A stretch of 37,189 bases of DNA from the IMG/VR virus record IMGVR_UViG_3300021964_000196, positions 1 through 37,189 of that record, one strand, 5' to 3'. Both the position numbers and the translations under genes were made by a program. Numbering within the stretch: the stretch's first letter is position 1; every line of letters begins with the position of its first letter. The notes beneath the pieces were generated by a model. The model worked only from the letters and a program-made list of their open reading frames with translations, did no database searches and was not told the origin of the DNA. Shown one piece after another: positions 30,056-37,189 of this stretch. The stretch is from a virus.

Positions 30056-30226
30056 CATGGGTGCGTGTGAATGTGTTCTACACAAGAGGCAAGTGTGATA
30101 TTAGATTTTTTTAAAGTTTTCACAGAAGGAATAGTCGAGGTAGCATCAAGTATGCCACTGGGGTTGTGCTCGACCACGCAGGGGTGCTAAAGACTCTAAT
30201 TAGGTAACTGATTAGAGTCTTTTTTT
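30056..30226 (+). ncRNA. Candidate phage noncoding RNA
   Basis: About 170 nt between a plus-strand late box and a plus-oriented terminator, with no reading frame of note (longest a 13-codon ORF without a ribosome site) and no tRNA-like fold. Paired parts: TGTGT/ACACA at the 5' end, GTCGAG/CTCGAC enclosing GCAT/ATGC in the middle, and the 12-bp terminator stem AAAGACTCTAAT (30189-30200) / ATTAGAGTCTTT (30211-30222) with seven Ts (30220-30226). All other genes are on the minus strand. Its targets, if any, are unknown. Confidence 0.5.
30189..30226 (+). terminator. Strong plus-oriented terminator
   Basis: 12-bp perfect stem, 10-base loop, then TTTTTTT on the plus strand; on the minus strand only TTT follows, so orientation is plus. 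Overlaps the helicase stop (30225-30227). Confidence 0.85.
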
Positions 30227-31592
30227 ATGTAAAATCAGCAAATGCTTTCGACTTTTTCTTCTTTAAACTTAAATCATCTAAAACAGGACTATCATCAACT
30301 AGAGTCTGTGCTTCATCTTCTACATCAAATAATCTCATTTTAGATCTATCTATACCTACAACAAAACGTTTAAGTGTATTAACATCTCCCCATCTGTTCT
30401 TCAACTGTTTAATCATTATCTGTCCTAAAGACTCTAATTCTTCAGTTGATATCAAACCAATCATTAAGTCAGCTGTTGCAGGCAAACCAAATGATTCTGA
30501 AGTATCTTCCAATCCGATATCCGAATTACTGTAACCAGAACGAGTTGTTTGTGTTGCCGTAACAACAGGCACATTACATTCAACTGCTAACCCACGCAAT
30601 TCTTCAGCAATCGCTTTAATTACCGTATAGGAGTTTACATTTGAACCCATACGAATACGACTAGACATACAGATGTTTAGATAATCAATGTACACGATAT
30701 CTGGATGAAAATTCTTTTTTAATCTTAGTTCATTAATAAGATGCCTAAAGTGTGCTGAACCTGCAGATGCTGTAGGATATTCTTTGATAATTAACTTACC
30801 TGTAGTTTTACCCTTAACACGTTCAATTTTTTTGTCGTACACATCTTTTGGAATTTCTTTCAAATCATCTAATGTCACATCAAGCAAGTTAGCATCAATA
30901 CGTTCAGCTATTCGTTCCTCTGCCATTTCCATTGTAATATACAGTACATTTAAGCCTGCCATTAAGTTTGCACCAGCACAATGAGTCATAAACAATGTTT
31001 TACCGACACCCGTACCCGCTAGAGCAACTGACAAAGATTTACGACTAACTCCACCTTTAGTTATCTTATTCATCAATTCAAGATCAAATTCTACTTTGTC
31101 TTCTTTTGTGTGATAAAATTTGTATCGCTCATCGGTATACTCAAGAAAGTCATGTCCAATATTAGTATCAAAAGATACACCTAATGCCTTTGAAAGCATT
31201 TCAGGTATAGAACCTTTATCCTTTTCCTTATGATTACCGTCTAAAACTGTAATTGATTCTCGAACTGCATTATACACGGCTCTATCTTGACAAAACTTTT
31301 CTGTATTGTCAACCAACCACTCGATATCGGTATTCGGTTCATAGTTGTAAGAATCAATTTTATCAACGATAAGATTATATTGATCTTCTGATATTTTATC
31401 GTTTGTATCGAATATAACTTTTATTGCTTGCTTTGTAGGCAATACGTTATATTCATCAACATAATTTCTTACTACTTCAAAAATATACCTGTCTGTTAAA
31501 TCATCAAAGTATTCAGTTTTTAAAAAAGGTATTACTTTTCTTGTGTAATCTTCATCATGTAATAAACCAGATAAGATTGTCTGTTCAATCAT
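30225..31592 (-). CDS. 41: Replicative DNA helicase, T4 gp41-type
   Basis: Unwinds DNA ahead of the replication fork and recruits the gp61 primase. Walker A AGTGVGKT is at 192-199, Walker B YIDYL at 301-305, and the RecA-like C-terminal domain continues with VTATQTTRSGYSNSDIGLED (DnaB motif 4-type region) and LKNRWGD. Residues 1-150 are the helical N-terminal domain. At 455 residues it is close to T4 gp41 (475). Its start overlaps the UvsX stop by 4 bases (ATGA), placing it in the UvsX transcript. Confidence 0.93.
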   Translation of the reverse strand: MIEQTILSGLLHDEDYTRKVIPFLKTEYFDDLTDRYIFEVVRNYVDEYNVLPTKQAIKVIFDTNDKISEDQYNLIVDKIDSYNYEPNTDIEWLVDNTEKFCQDRAVYNAVRESITVLDGNHKEKDKGSIPEMLSKALGVSFDTNIGHDFLEYTDERYKFYHTKEDKVEFDLELMNKITKGGVSRKSLSVALAGTGVGKTLFMTHCAGANLMAGLNVLYITMEMAEERIAERIDANLLDVTLDDLKEIPKDVYDKKIERVKGKTTGKLIIKEYPTASAGSAHFRHLINELRLKKNFHPDIVYIDYLNICMSSRIRMGSNVNSYTVIKAIAEELRGLAVECNVPVVTATQTTRSGYSNSDIGLEDTSESFGLPATADLMIGLISTEELESLGQIMIKQLKNRWGDVNTLKRFVVGIDRSKMRLFDVEDEAQTLVDDSPVLDDLSLKKKKSKAFADFT

Positions 31593-32653
31593 TCTTGTTC
31601 TGCTTCCTCAACCACTTCTTCACTAGCCATAAGAGACGAACCACCTACACTAAATCTATTTTTAACGTCTTGTGCAAAGTTTGTTCTTTCAATCATCATT
31701 TTCCAAAACTCGCCACTATTAGCAATCTGCTTTGCTCTCATCAAGTTTTCGGTCAATACCTCACCTGTTGCAACGTCAACTGCTTCATACCAACCAACTT
31801 TTGGTTTACGTACATATCCCAATTCTTCGGCAACATCAAGTAAACCTGACCATTTACTAATACCACCTTCGAATGTTACTGTAATTGGAAGTTTTGATTT
31901 TTCACGCACATGTCTAGATTTCTCAATATTAATAACAAAGTGATACCCTGCAATCTCGGTGCCTTCTTTTTCTTGCTGGCGACCAATAATCCAAATTGCA
32001 TCTGCAGAATAATATGCACCTGTTCCACCCGAAACAACGTCTTTTGGGAACATGCCGATTTCTTTGTAAGTATGATTAACACATACCATAGGAATGTCTT
32101 TGAGATTCAGATGCGGTGTAACGATACGGAACAATGATTTCAATTGTTTCGCTCGAGACATATCCGCAACTGATTTCTCATTCATGGCGTCCTCGACTTC
32201 TTTCTTCGAAGCCAAGTTACCAATAGAGTCAATAACAATGACAACGTGGTCACCTTTTTCTATTGCGTCTAGTTGCTTTGTAATGTCAAACTTTAATTGT
32301 TCAACATCGGTTACCGGAGTATGAACTACTCTATCTAAGTCAATATCAAATGACTCAAAATAAGATTGGGGTGTTCCGAACTCAGAATCATAAAACAACA
32401 CAACAGCATCTTTATACTTCTTTTGATATGCCGCTGCCATCATCAATGCAAATGCAGATTTAAAATGCTTAGATGGTCCTGCAAGCATTAATAAACCAGG
32501 AACTAACCCACCATCAAGACGACCTGATAGAGCTACATTAACCATTGGAACGGTTGTGGGTGCCATATCTTTTTTACCGAACACCGTTGAATCCATCAAT
32601 GGTGCAGTCATTTTGATAGTACTATTCTTCGTCAATTTTTCAATCAATGACAT
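31589..32653 (-). CDS. uvsX: UvsX recombinase (RecA-like)
   Basis: Strand exchange for recombination-dependent replication. Walker A GPSKHFKS (59-66) is the T4-type variant seen in UvsX proteins; Walker B VVIVIDSIG (137-145); FYDSEFGTPQSYFES (87-101) and VCVNHTYKEIGMFPKDVVSG in the L1/L2 region follow. The acidic tail (EEVVEEAEQE) is also a UvsX feature. Length 354 (T4: 391). Promoter at 32681-32709; start with AGGAG about 8 bases ahead of ATG. Confidence 0.93.
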   Translation of the reverse strand: MSLIEKLTKNSTIKMTAPLMDSTVFGKKDMAPTTVPMVNVALSGRLDGGLVPGLLMLAGPSKHFKSAFALMMAAAYQKKYKDAVVLFYDSEFGTPQSYFESFDIDLDRVVHTPVTDVEQLKFDITKQLDAIEKGDHVVIVIDSIGNLASKKEVEDAMNEKSVADMSRAKQLKSLFRIVTPHLNLKDIPMVCVNHTYKEIGMFPKDVVSGGTGAYYSADAIWIIGRQQEKEGTEIAGYHFVINIEKSRHVREKSKLPITVTFEGGISKWSGLLDVAEELGYVRKPKVGWYEAVDVATGEVLTENLMRAKQIANSGEFWKMMIERTNFAQDVKNRFSVGGSSLMASEEVVEEAEQE

Positions 32654-32680
32654 AATATTCTCCTTATACGAATTTCAACC

Positions 32681-32709
32681 ATAATACAACAAAATAACAA
32701 ATTTGTCAA
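32681..32709 (-). promoter_or_regulatory. Early sigma70 promoter for uvsX-41
   Basis: Minus strand TTGACA (32709-32704), 17 bases, TATTAT (32686-32681). The TGA stop of the 86-residue gene (32706-32708) lies within the -35 box. Confidence 0.8.
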
Positions 32710-32966
32710 CCGTTATAAATTTTTTGCAAATGGTCCTCAAATGCTTCAACTTTAGCTAATCTATCGGGCCAAAGTATGTACTCCTTTTCTGGGTTCTTTT
32801 TAAGGTTATTTAACAGAGGCACAATAGCATTATACAAAGAATCTAATTTTTCTTGTGTACCAATTGCGCTAGTTGACACTTCTGAAATTGTTGCCTTTGC
32901 CTCTTGAACTGCATTAAGTTCATCTTCATCAACTGCTGTAAATCCAAAATCAAAGATATCACTCAT
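32706..32966 (-). CDS. Conserved small protein near uvsX (86 aa)
   Basis: MSDIFDFGFTAVDEDELNAV, then LDSLYNAIVPLLNNLKKNPE and LWPDRLAKVEAFEDHLQKI. I recognise the NAIVPLLNNLKKNPEKEYILWP-type stretch from marine T4-like phages, always uncharacterised, next to replication genes. Helical; coiled-coil dimer likely. It is not recognisably UvsY. ATG overlaps the preceding 40-residue gene by 8 bases and has GAGGAG ahead. Confidence 0.75.
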   Translation of the reverse strand: MSDIFDFGFTAVDEDELNAVQEAKATISEVSTSAIGTQEKLDSLYNAIVPLLNNLKKNPEKEYILWPDRLAKVEAFEDHLQKIYNG

Positions 32967-33081
32967 CTGATTTCTCCTCTAAATGTTCGTGTAATTGTTG
33001 TAAGAGATCTAATATTCTTTCAATCTCTTTTTTATCTGATTCACTATCCGTATCTATTTCAATGTTTATATTTATCTTCAT
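32959..33081 (-). CDS. Tiny acidic protein (40 aa)
   Basis: MKININIEIDTDSESDKKEI and IERILDLLQQLHEHLEEK: a short strand plus a helix. ATG (33079-33081) has AGGAAA ahead, right after the DNA polymerase stop (33090). Small, acidic, unknown; tight packing supports it as a gene. Confidence 0.6.
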   Translation of the reverse strand: MKININIEIDTDSESDKKEIERILDLLQQLHEHLEEKSDE

Positions 33082-33089
33082 AATGTTTC

Positions 33090-35618
33090 CTAATCAAAGA
33101 AACTTTCTAAAGTGTTTACCTTTTCAAGTTTCCAGTCAATAGCATCTGTAATAATCTTTAAAGGCTCTTTAAACGATTTATCAAACTGCATATCATAATC
33201 AATATATTCTTCTAATTGAAACTCCTTTGGGAGGAACTGAGGAAAAGATATAACATTTTCCATAACAGGATTAGGAACTTTCAAATAACAAAATTTGACC
33301 TTTGATCCATTCTTTAACTGTTCCATAGTTTTATCTAAACCGTGTTTTTTCATATAATGGTTAAACAGTAAAGCACCTCGAACATGAATAGGAGTGCTTT
33401 TCTTATAAATCCTAGAATCGTCATACCACTTAGTTAACGCTGACAACCCTCTAGGAAATGCTATCTCCTCGGGTGATAGAGATACAAACTCATTATAGAA
33501 ATTCTTAACAAACTTCTGAAGTTCTTCTTCTGTAGAAGTAAGCATAATCTTATATGCAAGTTTAAACTTGTCACGCACCACCATAGGTGTAGATGACTTA
33601 ACTGCTTCAATGCCTTGAATCTTCAACTTAGGCTCTGCATACTGGACACCTTCGTTGTTGTAGACATTCATAATGTAACGTTTTTTTGCCGTCCAAATTG
33701 CCTTATCTGCAATTGCCTCACGTTCCATAACCATACGATTATCATAGGCATTCATTTTAGTAAACATGTTATCATATGCCTTTTGTAGCATAGGTTGGAA
33801 CTGTTGTTTACATGCCTCATCGATAAACTTAACGGGATCTTTAGGTTTTACTTTATCAACAAGAGGACCCATATTTACATAAACAGAATCTGTGTCCATA
33901 GCAATAACATAATCAGATTCTGTCTTAAGAATCTTGTTCATAAACTTGTTCATATTATTTTCTGCCCATCTAACTGCAAGTTGTCCGGACAAAGTAATAC
34001 CTTCAGCGACTTTCAAGTCATAATATCTAAAATACTGATTACCCAAAGCACCATAAAGAGAGTTTAACAAAATCTTTACAGCTTGCTGTGTATTGTCAAG
34101 TCGATTGATTTCACGTTTAAGTTCTTTTTTGTTTTCTTGCTCATACTTTTGTTTCGTATCAAGCATTTGACGCTTAACTGCTTTTCGTTCATCATACAAC
34201 TTTATAATAATATCCGGAAGGTGACCTCTTTTATCTTTTTTAAAACAGGCACCGTTTGCAGCAACCGCATATTCAATATCAATATTATGCTCAGGCATTT
34301 TATCATTGGTTGCATACTTCAGATAATATTCGACACCTGAAGGCAGTATAGGTCCATCCTCAACTAAAGTTTCAGGTGACATATTGTATTGAACAATCAA
34401 GTTGGGGTATAGGGAGTTTAAGTCAAATGATGTAACCCAATCGGTCATACCCACATGTGGTTCCTTAACATACCCGCCAGGATAATCACCTCTTTGTTGT
34501 GACTTTGTGGGAGGAACAGCAATCTTACGATCTGATAGATATCTATATATTAATGAATCCCATATAGCGGTTGTGCCAAAAGTGTCCATATAGTTAACGC
34601 CACCTTTGTACGCAACAATCATAGACAAATCCATCAAATCCAAATATTGATCTAATGCATCAACTAGCAATACATCTCGAATGTTGTAGTCGATGAACTT
34701 TTGATGGTCGTTCTTATATAAAGAGTGCAATGTACCGTATTCTTCATATGACAGCTTGTTTTCACCTAGAACAGTATATGCAATATGGTCGAGTGAATAT
34801 GATTCCTGGGTTCCGTATGTGTAACCGAATTTTTGGAATAAATCGATATAGTCAACTTGTTGCACACCATAGATTTCGTATGCATCAAGTGCTTTACCTT
34901 TGATGCCGATTTCTCGATAATTAACAACCTTGTATGGAGAGAATCTTTTACTTTCACTCTCACTCATAATATTTGTAACACGATTTACTAAGTATGGAAT
35001 ATCAAATAATCTAATGTTCCAACCTGTAATAACATCTGGGGTATTGTTTTCCCAGAATATCATAAATTTAGTTAGCAGATCATGCTCATCTTCACACTTG
35101 CGATATTGTATGAGATAATCTTTATAATCGTCCTTAAGTCGTTCTCTGCCTTTTGCAACATCAAAGTCACCTAACCCCCATACGTGGAATACGTTAGATT
35201 TTGAACTAAGATATGCAATTGATATTACGGGATGTGCCGCATCTTTAGGCTCTGGAAATCCATCATCAGATGCAACCTCGATATCAAAATTACCCACATC
35301 AATAAATGCTTTATTGTGCTTAGGTACACCAGGAAATGCTTCTTGTATAAATTGAGCAACATAATTTTGGTTGCCGTAAACTTTCATATTAGAAATATCG
35401 CCATGCTCTTGGACAAACTCTTTTGCCTGAGCCATAGTATCTAATTGAAATGGTTCAACAGGAGTGCCATCAATGCCTACCCATTCTGTTGAAGGTTTCT
35501 TTGAAGGGAGATACAGTGTTGGTTTAAACTTTACTCTTTTGTTAAATGGTTTGCCTTCATTGTTATAACCACGGACTAATATATGATTACCAAATCGGTT
35601 TACACAAGTATAAAACAT
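33090..35618 (-). CDS. 43: DNA polymerase, family B (T4 gp43-type)
   Basis: Replicative polymerase with proofreading. Exonuclease motifs: D112-I-E114 (FDIEVA), N201...D206 (WNIRLFDIPYL), Y311-N-I-R-D315. Polymerase motifs: A SFDLNSLYPNL (397-407), B KILLNSLYGALGN (515-527), C MDTDSVYV (574-581), and KKRYIM later. 842 residues versus 898 in T4, so slightly shorter. The start ATG at 35616-35618 is near the edge of its promoter (35665-35693). One of four T4-type replication proteins in this window. Confidence 0.97.
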   Translation of the reverse strand: MFYTCVNRFGNHILVRGYNNEGKPFNKRVKFKPTLYLPSKKPSTEWVGIDGTPVEPFQLDTMAQAKEFVQEHGDISNMKVYGNQNYVAQFIQEAFPGVPKHNKAFIDVGNFDIEVASDDGFPEPKDAAHPVISIAYLSSKSNVFHVWGLGDFDVAKGRERLKDDYKDYLIQYRKCEDEHDLLTKFMIFWENNTPDVITGWNIRLFDIPYLVNRVTNIMSESESKRFSPYKVVNYREIGIKGKALDAYEIYGVQQVDYIDLFQKFGYTYGTQESYSLDHIAYTVLGENKLSYEEYGTLHSLYKNDHQKFIDYNIRDVLLVDALDQYLDLMDLSMIVAYKGGVNYMDTFGTTAIWDSLIYRYLSDRKIAVPPTKSQQRGDYPGGYVKEPHVGMTDWVTSFDLNSLYPNLIVQYNMSPETLVEDGPILPSGVEYYLKYATNDKMPEHNIDIEYAVAANGACFKKDKRGHLPDIIIKLYDERKAVKRQMLDTKQKYEQENKKELKREINRLDNTQQAVKILLNSLYGALGNQYFRYYDLKVAEGITLSGQLAVRWAENNMNKFMNKILKTESDYVIAMDTDSVYVNMGPLVDKVKPKDPVKFIDEACKQQFQPMLQKAYDNMFTKMNAYDNRMVMEREAIADKAIWTAKKRYIMNVYNNEGVQYAEPKLKIQGIEAVKSSTPMVVRDKFKLAYKIMLTSTEEELQKFVKNFYNEFVSLSPEEIAFPRGLSALTKWYDDSRIYKKSTPIHVRGALLFNHYMKKHGLDKTMEQLKNGSKVKFCYLKVPNPVMENVISFPQFLPKEFQLEEYIDYDMQFDKSFKEPLKIITDAIDWKLEKVNTLESFFD

Positions 35619-35664
35619 AGTTCCTCATCATCTAAAATATGCAATTCTGCACAATGTAAAGTAC

Positions 35665-35693
35665 ATGATACATTACTTATACATTATTGTCAA
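35665..35693 (-). promoter_or_regulatory. Early sigma70 promoter for gene 43
   Basis: Minus strand TTGACA (35693-35688), 17 bases, TATCAT (35670-35665). It begins three bases after the terminator T-run. Confidence 0.78.
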
Positions 35694-35695
35694 CC

Positions 35696-35718
35696 AAAAA
35701 ATGGGCCCGAAGGCCCAT
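35696..35718 (-). terminator. Rho-independent terminator
   Basis: Minus strand ATGGGCC-TTCG-GGCCCAT then TTTTTGG: a 7-bp stem with the stable UUCG tetraloop. Ends the unit of the two small proteins at 35.7-36.1 kb. Confidence 0.88.
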
Positions 35719-35723
35719 CTAAA

Positions 35724-35951
35724 TTATTCTCCGGATTTTGTTGATACGAAAGTGTACATTTCTTTCGCTTTTTGCATCAAGTCATCCATAGAATACATTT
35801 TTAATGCTTCTTGCATTTCTTCAGTTGTCTTTTTACCCTGTTCAAACATTTGGCGTGTAAAGTCAACATTCATGTGCCATTGTTGGTCCATGTAATCTTT
35901 TGCAAGTTGAAGCATTTCTGCACGAATTTCAAAAGGATTCTTATTAGACAT
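35724..35951 (-). CDS. Small conserved protein (75 aa)
   Basis: MSNKNPFEIRAEMLQLAKDY, MDQQWHMNVDFTRQMFEQGK and KMYSMDDLMQKAKEMYTFVS: helical with an NPFEIR start that I recognise from marine T4-like phages. Overlaps the upstream gene by 8 bases (ribosome site GGGG ahead of ATG). Function unknown. Four bases separate its stop from the terminator stem. Confidence 0.7.
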   Translation of the reverse strand: MSNKNPFEIRAEMLQLAKDYMDQQWHMNVDFTRQMFEQGKKTTEEMQEALKMYSMDDLMQKAKEMYTFVSTKSGE

Positions 35952-36147
35952 TATACTTCCCCTTCATAACTGAACCAATCTTTTCAACAGTAGTGTCTAC
36001 TGTGTCAAGTTGAGTTTTATAGAAAGAGTTAGTATAAGCGTTAACCGCTTTAGAATAAGACTTCCAACCTTCTACTTTGAGGTCAACCATTGACTCCCAA
36101 AATGTTTTGTTGTGATCTACTGCTTGATTAAAATTTAATGGAAACAT
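35944..36147 (-). CDS. Small helical protein (67 aa)
   Basis: FNQAVDHNKTFWESMVDLKV and SYSKAVNAYTNSFYKTQLDT, with repeating aromatic/hydrophobic helices. The D-x-K-x-E-G-W-x-x-Y-x-x-A-x-N-A-Y-T piece has a faint resemblance to phasin-type proteins, too weak to name. AGGAG ahead of ATG, with an AC-repeat leader (ACACACAC) before it. Unknown function. Confidence 0.65.
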   Translation of the reverse strand: MFPLNFNQAVDHNKTFWESMVDLKVEGWKSYSKAVNAYTNSFYKTQLDTVDTTVEKIGSVMKGKYNV

Positions 36148-36179
36148 AATGTTCTCCTGTGTTTGTGTGTGTTTTAAAT

Positions 36180-36731
36180 TTAAGCGGGCAAATTACCTCT
36201 TGTAAGTGCCGCCATTACATTTGCAGGTGCAGTTTCTCCATAAGGATCTGAACCAGCATTATCGCTTCGACCAGGTTCTTCGAACCAAGCTTCTACGACT
36301 CCGTTGTTAACGACCATAGCGTAACGCCATGAGCGATAACCAAATCCGAGATTGCTCTTTTCAACGAGCATTCCCATCTGACGAGTGAAGTCACCATTTC
36401 CGTCAGCAATTACTCTAATATTATTTATACCTAAATGTTGTGCCCAAGCGTTCATCACAAAAGAATCATTGACAGAAATACAGTAAATTTCGTCAACGCC
36501 TTGTGCTCGGAAGTCCTCGAATCCTTCTTCGAATCCGGGTAACTGATATGTTGAACATGTTGGTGTAAATGCACCAGGCAATGAAAATACGATAACTCTT
36601 TTATCTTTAAAAAGGTCTTCAGTTGTTAACTGTTGCCAGACCCCACCAATAGGACATCCGCCTTCCTCTGGTTCTATATCTCCCACTCTTGTTTTAAATG
36701 TGACTTGTGGGACGCATACTCCAGTTTTCAT
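36180..36731 (-). CDS. Prx5-type peroxiredoxin (183 aa)
   Basis: Reduces peroxides with a catalytic Cys. PGAFTPTCS (52-60; peroxidatic C59) is the Prx5-type active-site motif, and FSLPGAF plus GFGYRSWRYAMVVNNGVVEAW (in pieces: YRSWRYAM, VNNGVVEAWFEEPG) completes the fold. It probably protects the infected cell or virion assembly from oxidative stress; peroxiredoxins are known in several marine T4-like phages. The start is behind AAGGAA; a CA-rich leader precedes it. Length 183 is typical. Confidence 0.9.
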   Translation of the reverse strand: MKTGVCVPQVTFKTRVGDIEPEEGGCPIGGVWQQLTTEDLFKDKRVIVFSLPGAFTPTCSTYQLPGFEEGFEDFRAQGVDEIYCISVNDSFVMNAWAQHLGINNIRVIADGNGDFTRQMGMLVEKSNLGFGYRSWRYAMVVNNGVVEAWFEEPGRSDNAGSDPYGETAPANVMAALTRGNLPA

Positions 36732-36753
36732 AATTAATTCCTTGTGTGTGTGA

Positions 36754-36773
36754 GGGGCGAGTTTCCCCGCCCC
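36754..36773 (-). other. GC-rich hairpin between hsp20 and peroxiredoxin genes
   Basis: Minus strand GGGGCG / CGCCCC around an eight-base loop, 23 bases before the peroxiredoxin ATG. No T-run follows on either strand, so it is not a normal terminator; it may stabilise or separate transcripts. Confidence 0.5.
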
Positions 36774-36783
36774 GGTCTTAGTT

Positions 36784-37188
36784 TTACTCTTGTGTTTCTG
36801 TTAAGAGTTCTTTAGTATCATGTTCCAAAGCAGGTGCTTGAATTTCAATCTTCTTAGGCTTCTTATGCTCTGGGATAATGTTCTCAAGTTGAACAGTCAA
36901 GATACCATCTTCTAACGATGCTCCATTTACAACAACGGTATCGGCTAATTGGAATGTTCTACGGAAAGATCGTAGAGCGATACCTTTGTGAAGAAATTCA
37001 GAATCTGCATCCTTTTCGGGTGCAATACCTTCAATCTTCAATTCACCGTCCTCGACTGTAATGTCAATATCTTCTTGTTTCCAACCAGCAATAGCGACTT
37101 GGACAAGATACTTGTCATCGCCATCTTTGATGATATTGTATGGAGGATAGTTGGTTGTTTTTTGTTGGTGTGTGTTAATATGATGCAT
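36784..37188 (-). CDS. Hsp20 (alpha-crystallin type) small heat-shock protein, possibly 5'-truncated
   Basis: Alpha-crystallin domain with YPPYNIIKDGDDKYLVQVAI (start of IbpA-like domains), AGWKQEDIDITVEDGELKIE and the C-terminal GILTVQLENIIPE (LxxLxV-type end). Probably a holdase chaperone. The visible Met (37186-37188) lies at the window edge; Hsp20 proteins usually have 20-30 more residues before YPPYNI, and only 14 are seen here, so the true start may be outside. Hsp20 genes are common in T4-like marine phages. Followed by a GC hairpin and the peroxiredoxin gene. Confidence 0.9.
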   Translation of the reverse strand: MHHINTHQQKTTNYPPYNIIKDGDDKYLVQVAIAGWKQEDIDITVEDGELKIEGIAPEKDADSEFLHKGIALRSFRRTFQLADTVVVNGASLEDGILTVQLENIIPEHKKPKKIEIQAPALEHDTKELLTETQE

Positions 37189-37189
37189 T

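Noticed and set aside
30225-30260. The 30189-30226 hairpin as terminator of the helicase gene
   Set aside because: On the minus strand the stem is followed by only TTT; the T-run is on the plus side.
36422-36429. TATAAATA (minus) inside the peroxiredoxin gene as late promoter
   Set aside because: Deep in coding sequence, 275 bases from the next start; one such box by chance is plausible in AT-rich DNA.
1-37189. tRNA genes, CRISPR arrays, insertion sequences, integrase or attachment sites
   Set aside because: No cloverleaf, repeat-spacer array, transposase or terminal repeats seen by eye; a tRNAscan-SE and CRISPR finder run would settle it.

Overview
The window is a compact, AT-rich piece of a T4-like myovirus genome, almost certainly from a marine phage of a Gram-negative host. 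The evidence is a T4-type replication set (family B DNA polymerase gp43, UvsX recombinase, gp41 helicase, gp61 primase), T4-type late promoters (TATAAATA), a two-component spanin pair, and the auxiliary genes typical of marine T4-like phages (NrdA/NrdB, ThyX, dCMP deaminase, Hsp20, peroxiredoxin). No photosynthesis genes are seen, so there is no sign of a cyanobacterial host; the low GC would suit SAR11 or another marine alphaproteobacterium, but that is inference. No tRNA, integrase, transposase or CRISPR array was recognised.

Every protein gene reads on the minus strand, so transcription runs from right to left. Right end (37.2-30.2 kb): Hsp20 (cut or starting at the edge), a Prx5-like peroxiredoxin, two small proteins, then DNA polymerase, two small proteins, UvsX and gp41 helicase. 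At 30.04-30.23 kb is the one apparent plus-strand unit: a late-type promoter, about 170 nt with no gene, and a strong terminator, which looks like a noncoding RNA. From 30.0 to 25.1 kb come a SprT-like metalloprotein, a beta-ketoacyl-ACP synthase, and about a dozen tiny genes driven by near-consensus sigma70 promoters, which looks like an early, host-takeover-type region.

From 25.1 to 18.8 kb a late unit (TATAAATA at 25112, terminator at 18802) carries small membrane and Cys-rich proteins, a KxDG ligase-like protein, virion-type proteins, i-/o-spanins and a PD-(D/E)xK-like nuclease. A short late unit (18.8-18.0 kb) holds three or four small ORFs. A glycan-modification cassette (17.9-14.6 kb: methyltransferase, GT8-like, sialyltransferase-like, sulfotransferase, GT25-like) is followed by a 1310-residue multidomain protein (nucleotidyltransferase, P-loop kinase, ParB-like and other modules), a GH19-type endolysin and several small late proteins down to 6 kb. 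The left end (6.0-0 kb) holds primase, ThyX, NrdA, a glutaredoxin-NrdB fusion, dCMP deaminase and three small proteins, which together make dNTPs for replication.

The most interesting hypothesis is a set of capsid-packaged proteins. The nuclease-like protein, the 331-residue late protein and, less exactly, the ligase-like protein start with about 10-residue peptides resembling the T4 capsid-targeting sequence (hydrophobic-x-Glu, then a small residue). The 1310-residue protein has several L/I-x-E sites at domain boundaries, as expected for a polyprotein cut by a gp21-type prohead protease. If true, a nuclease, a nucleic-acid ligase-like enzyme and a nucleotidyltransferase/kinase would be injected with the DNA. 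Domain calls rest on motifs read by eye; no database search was run.
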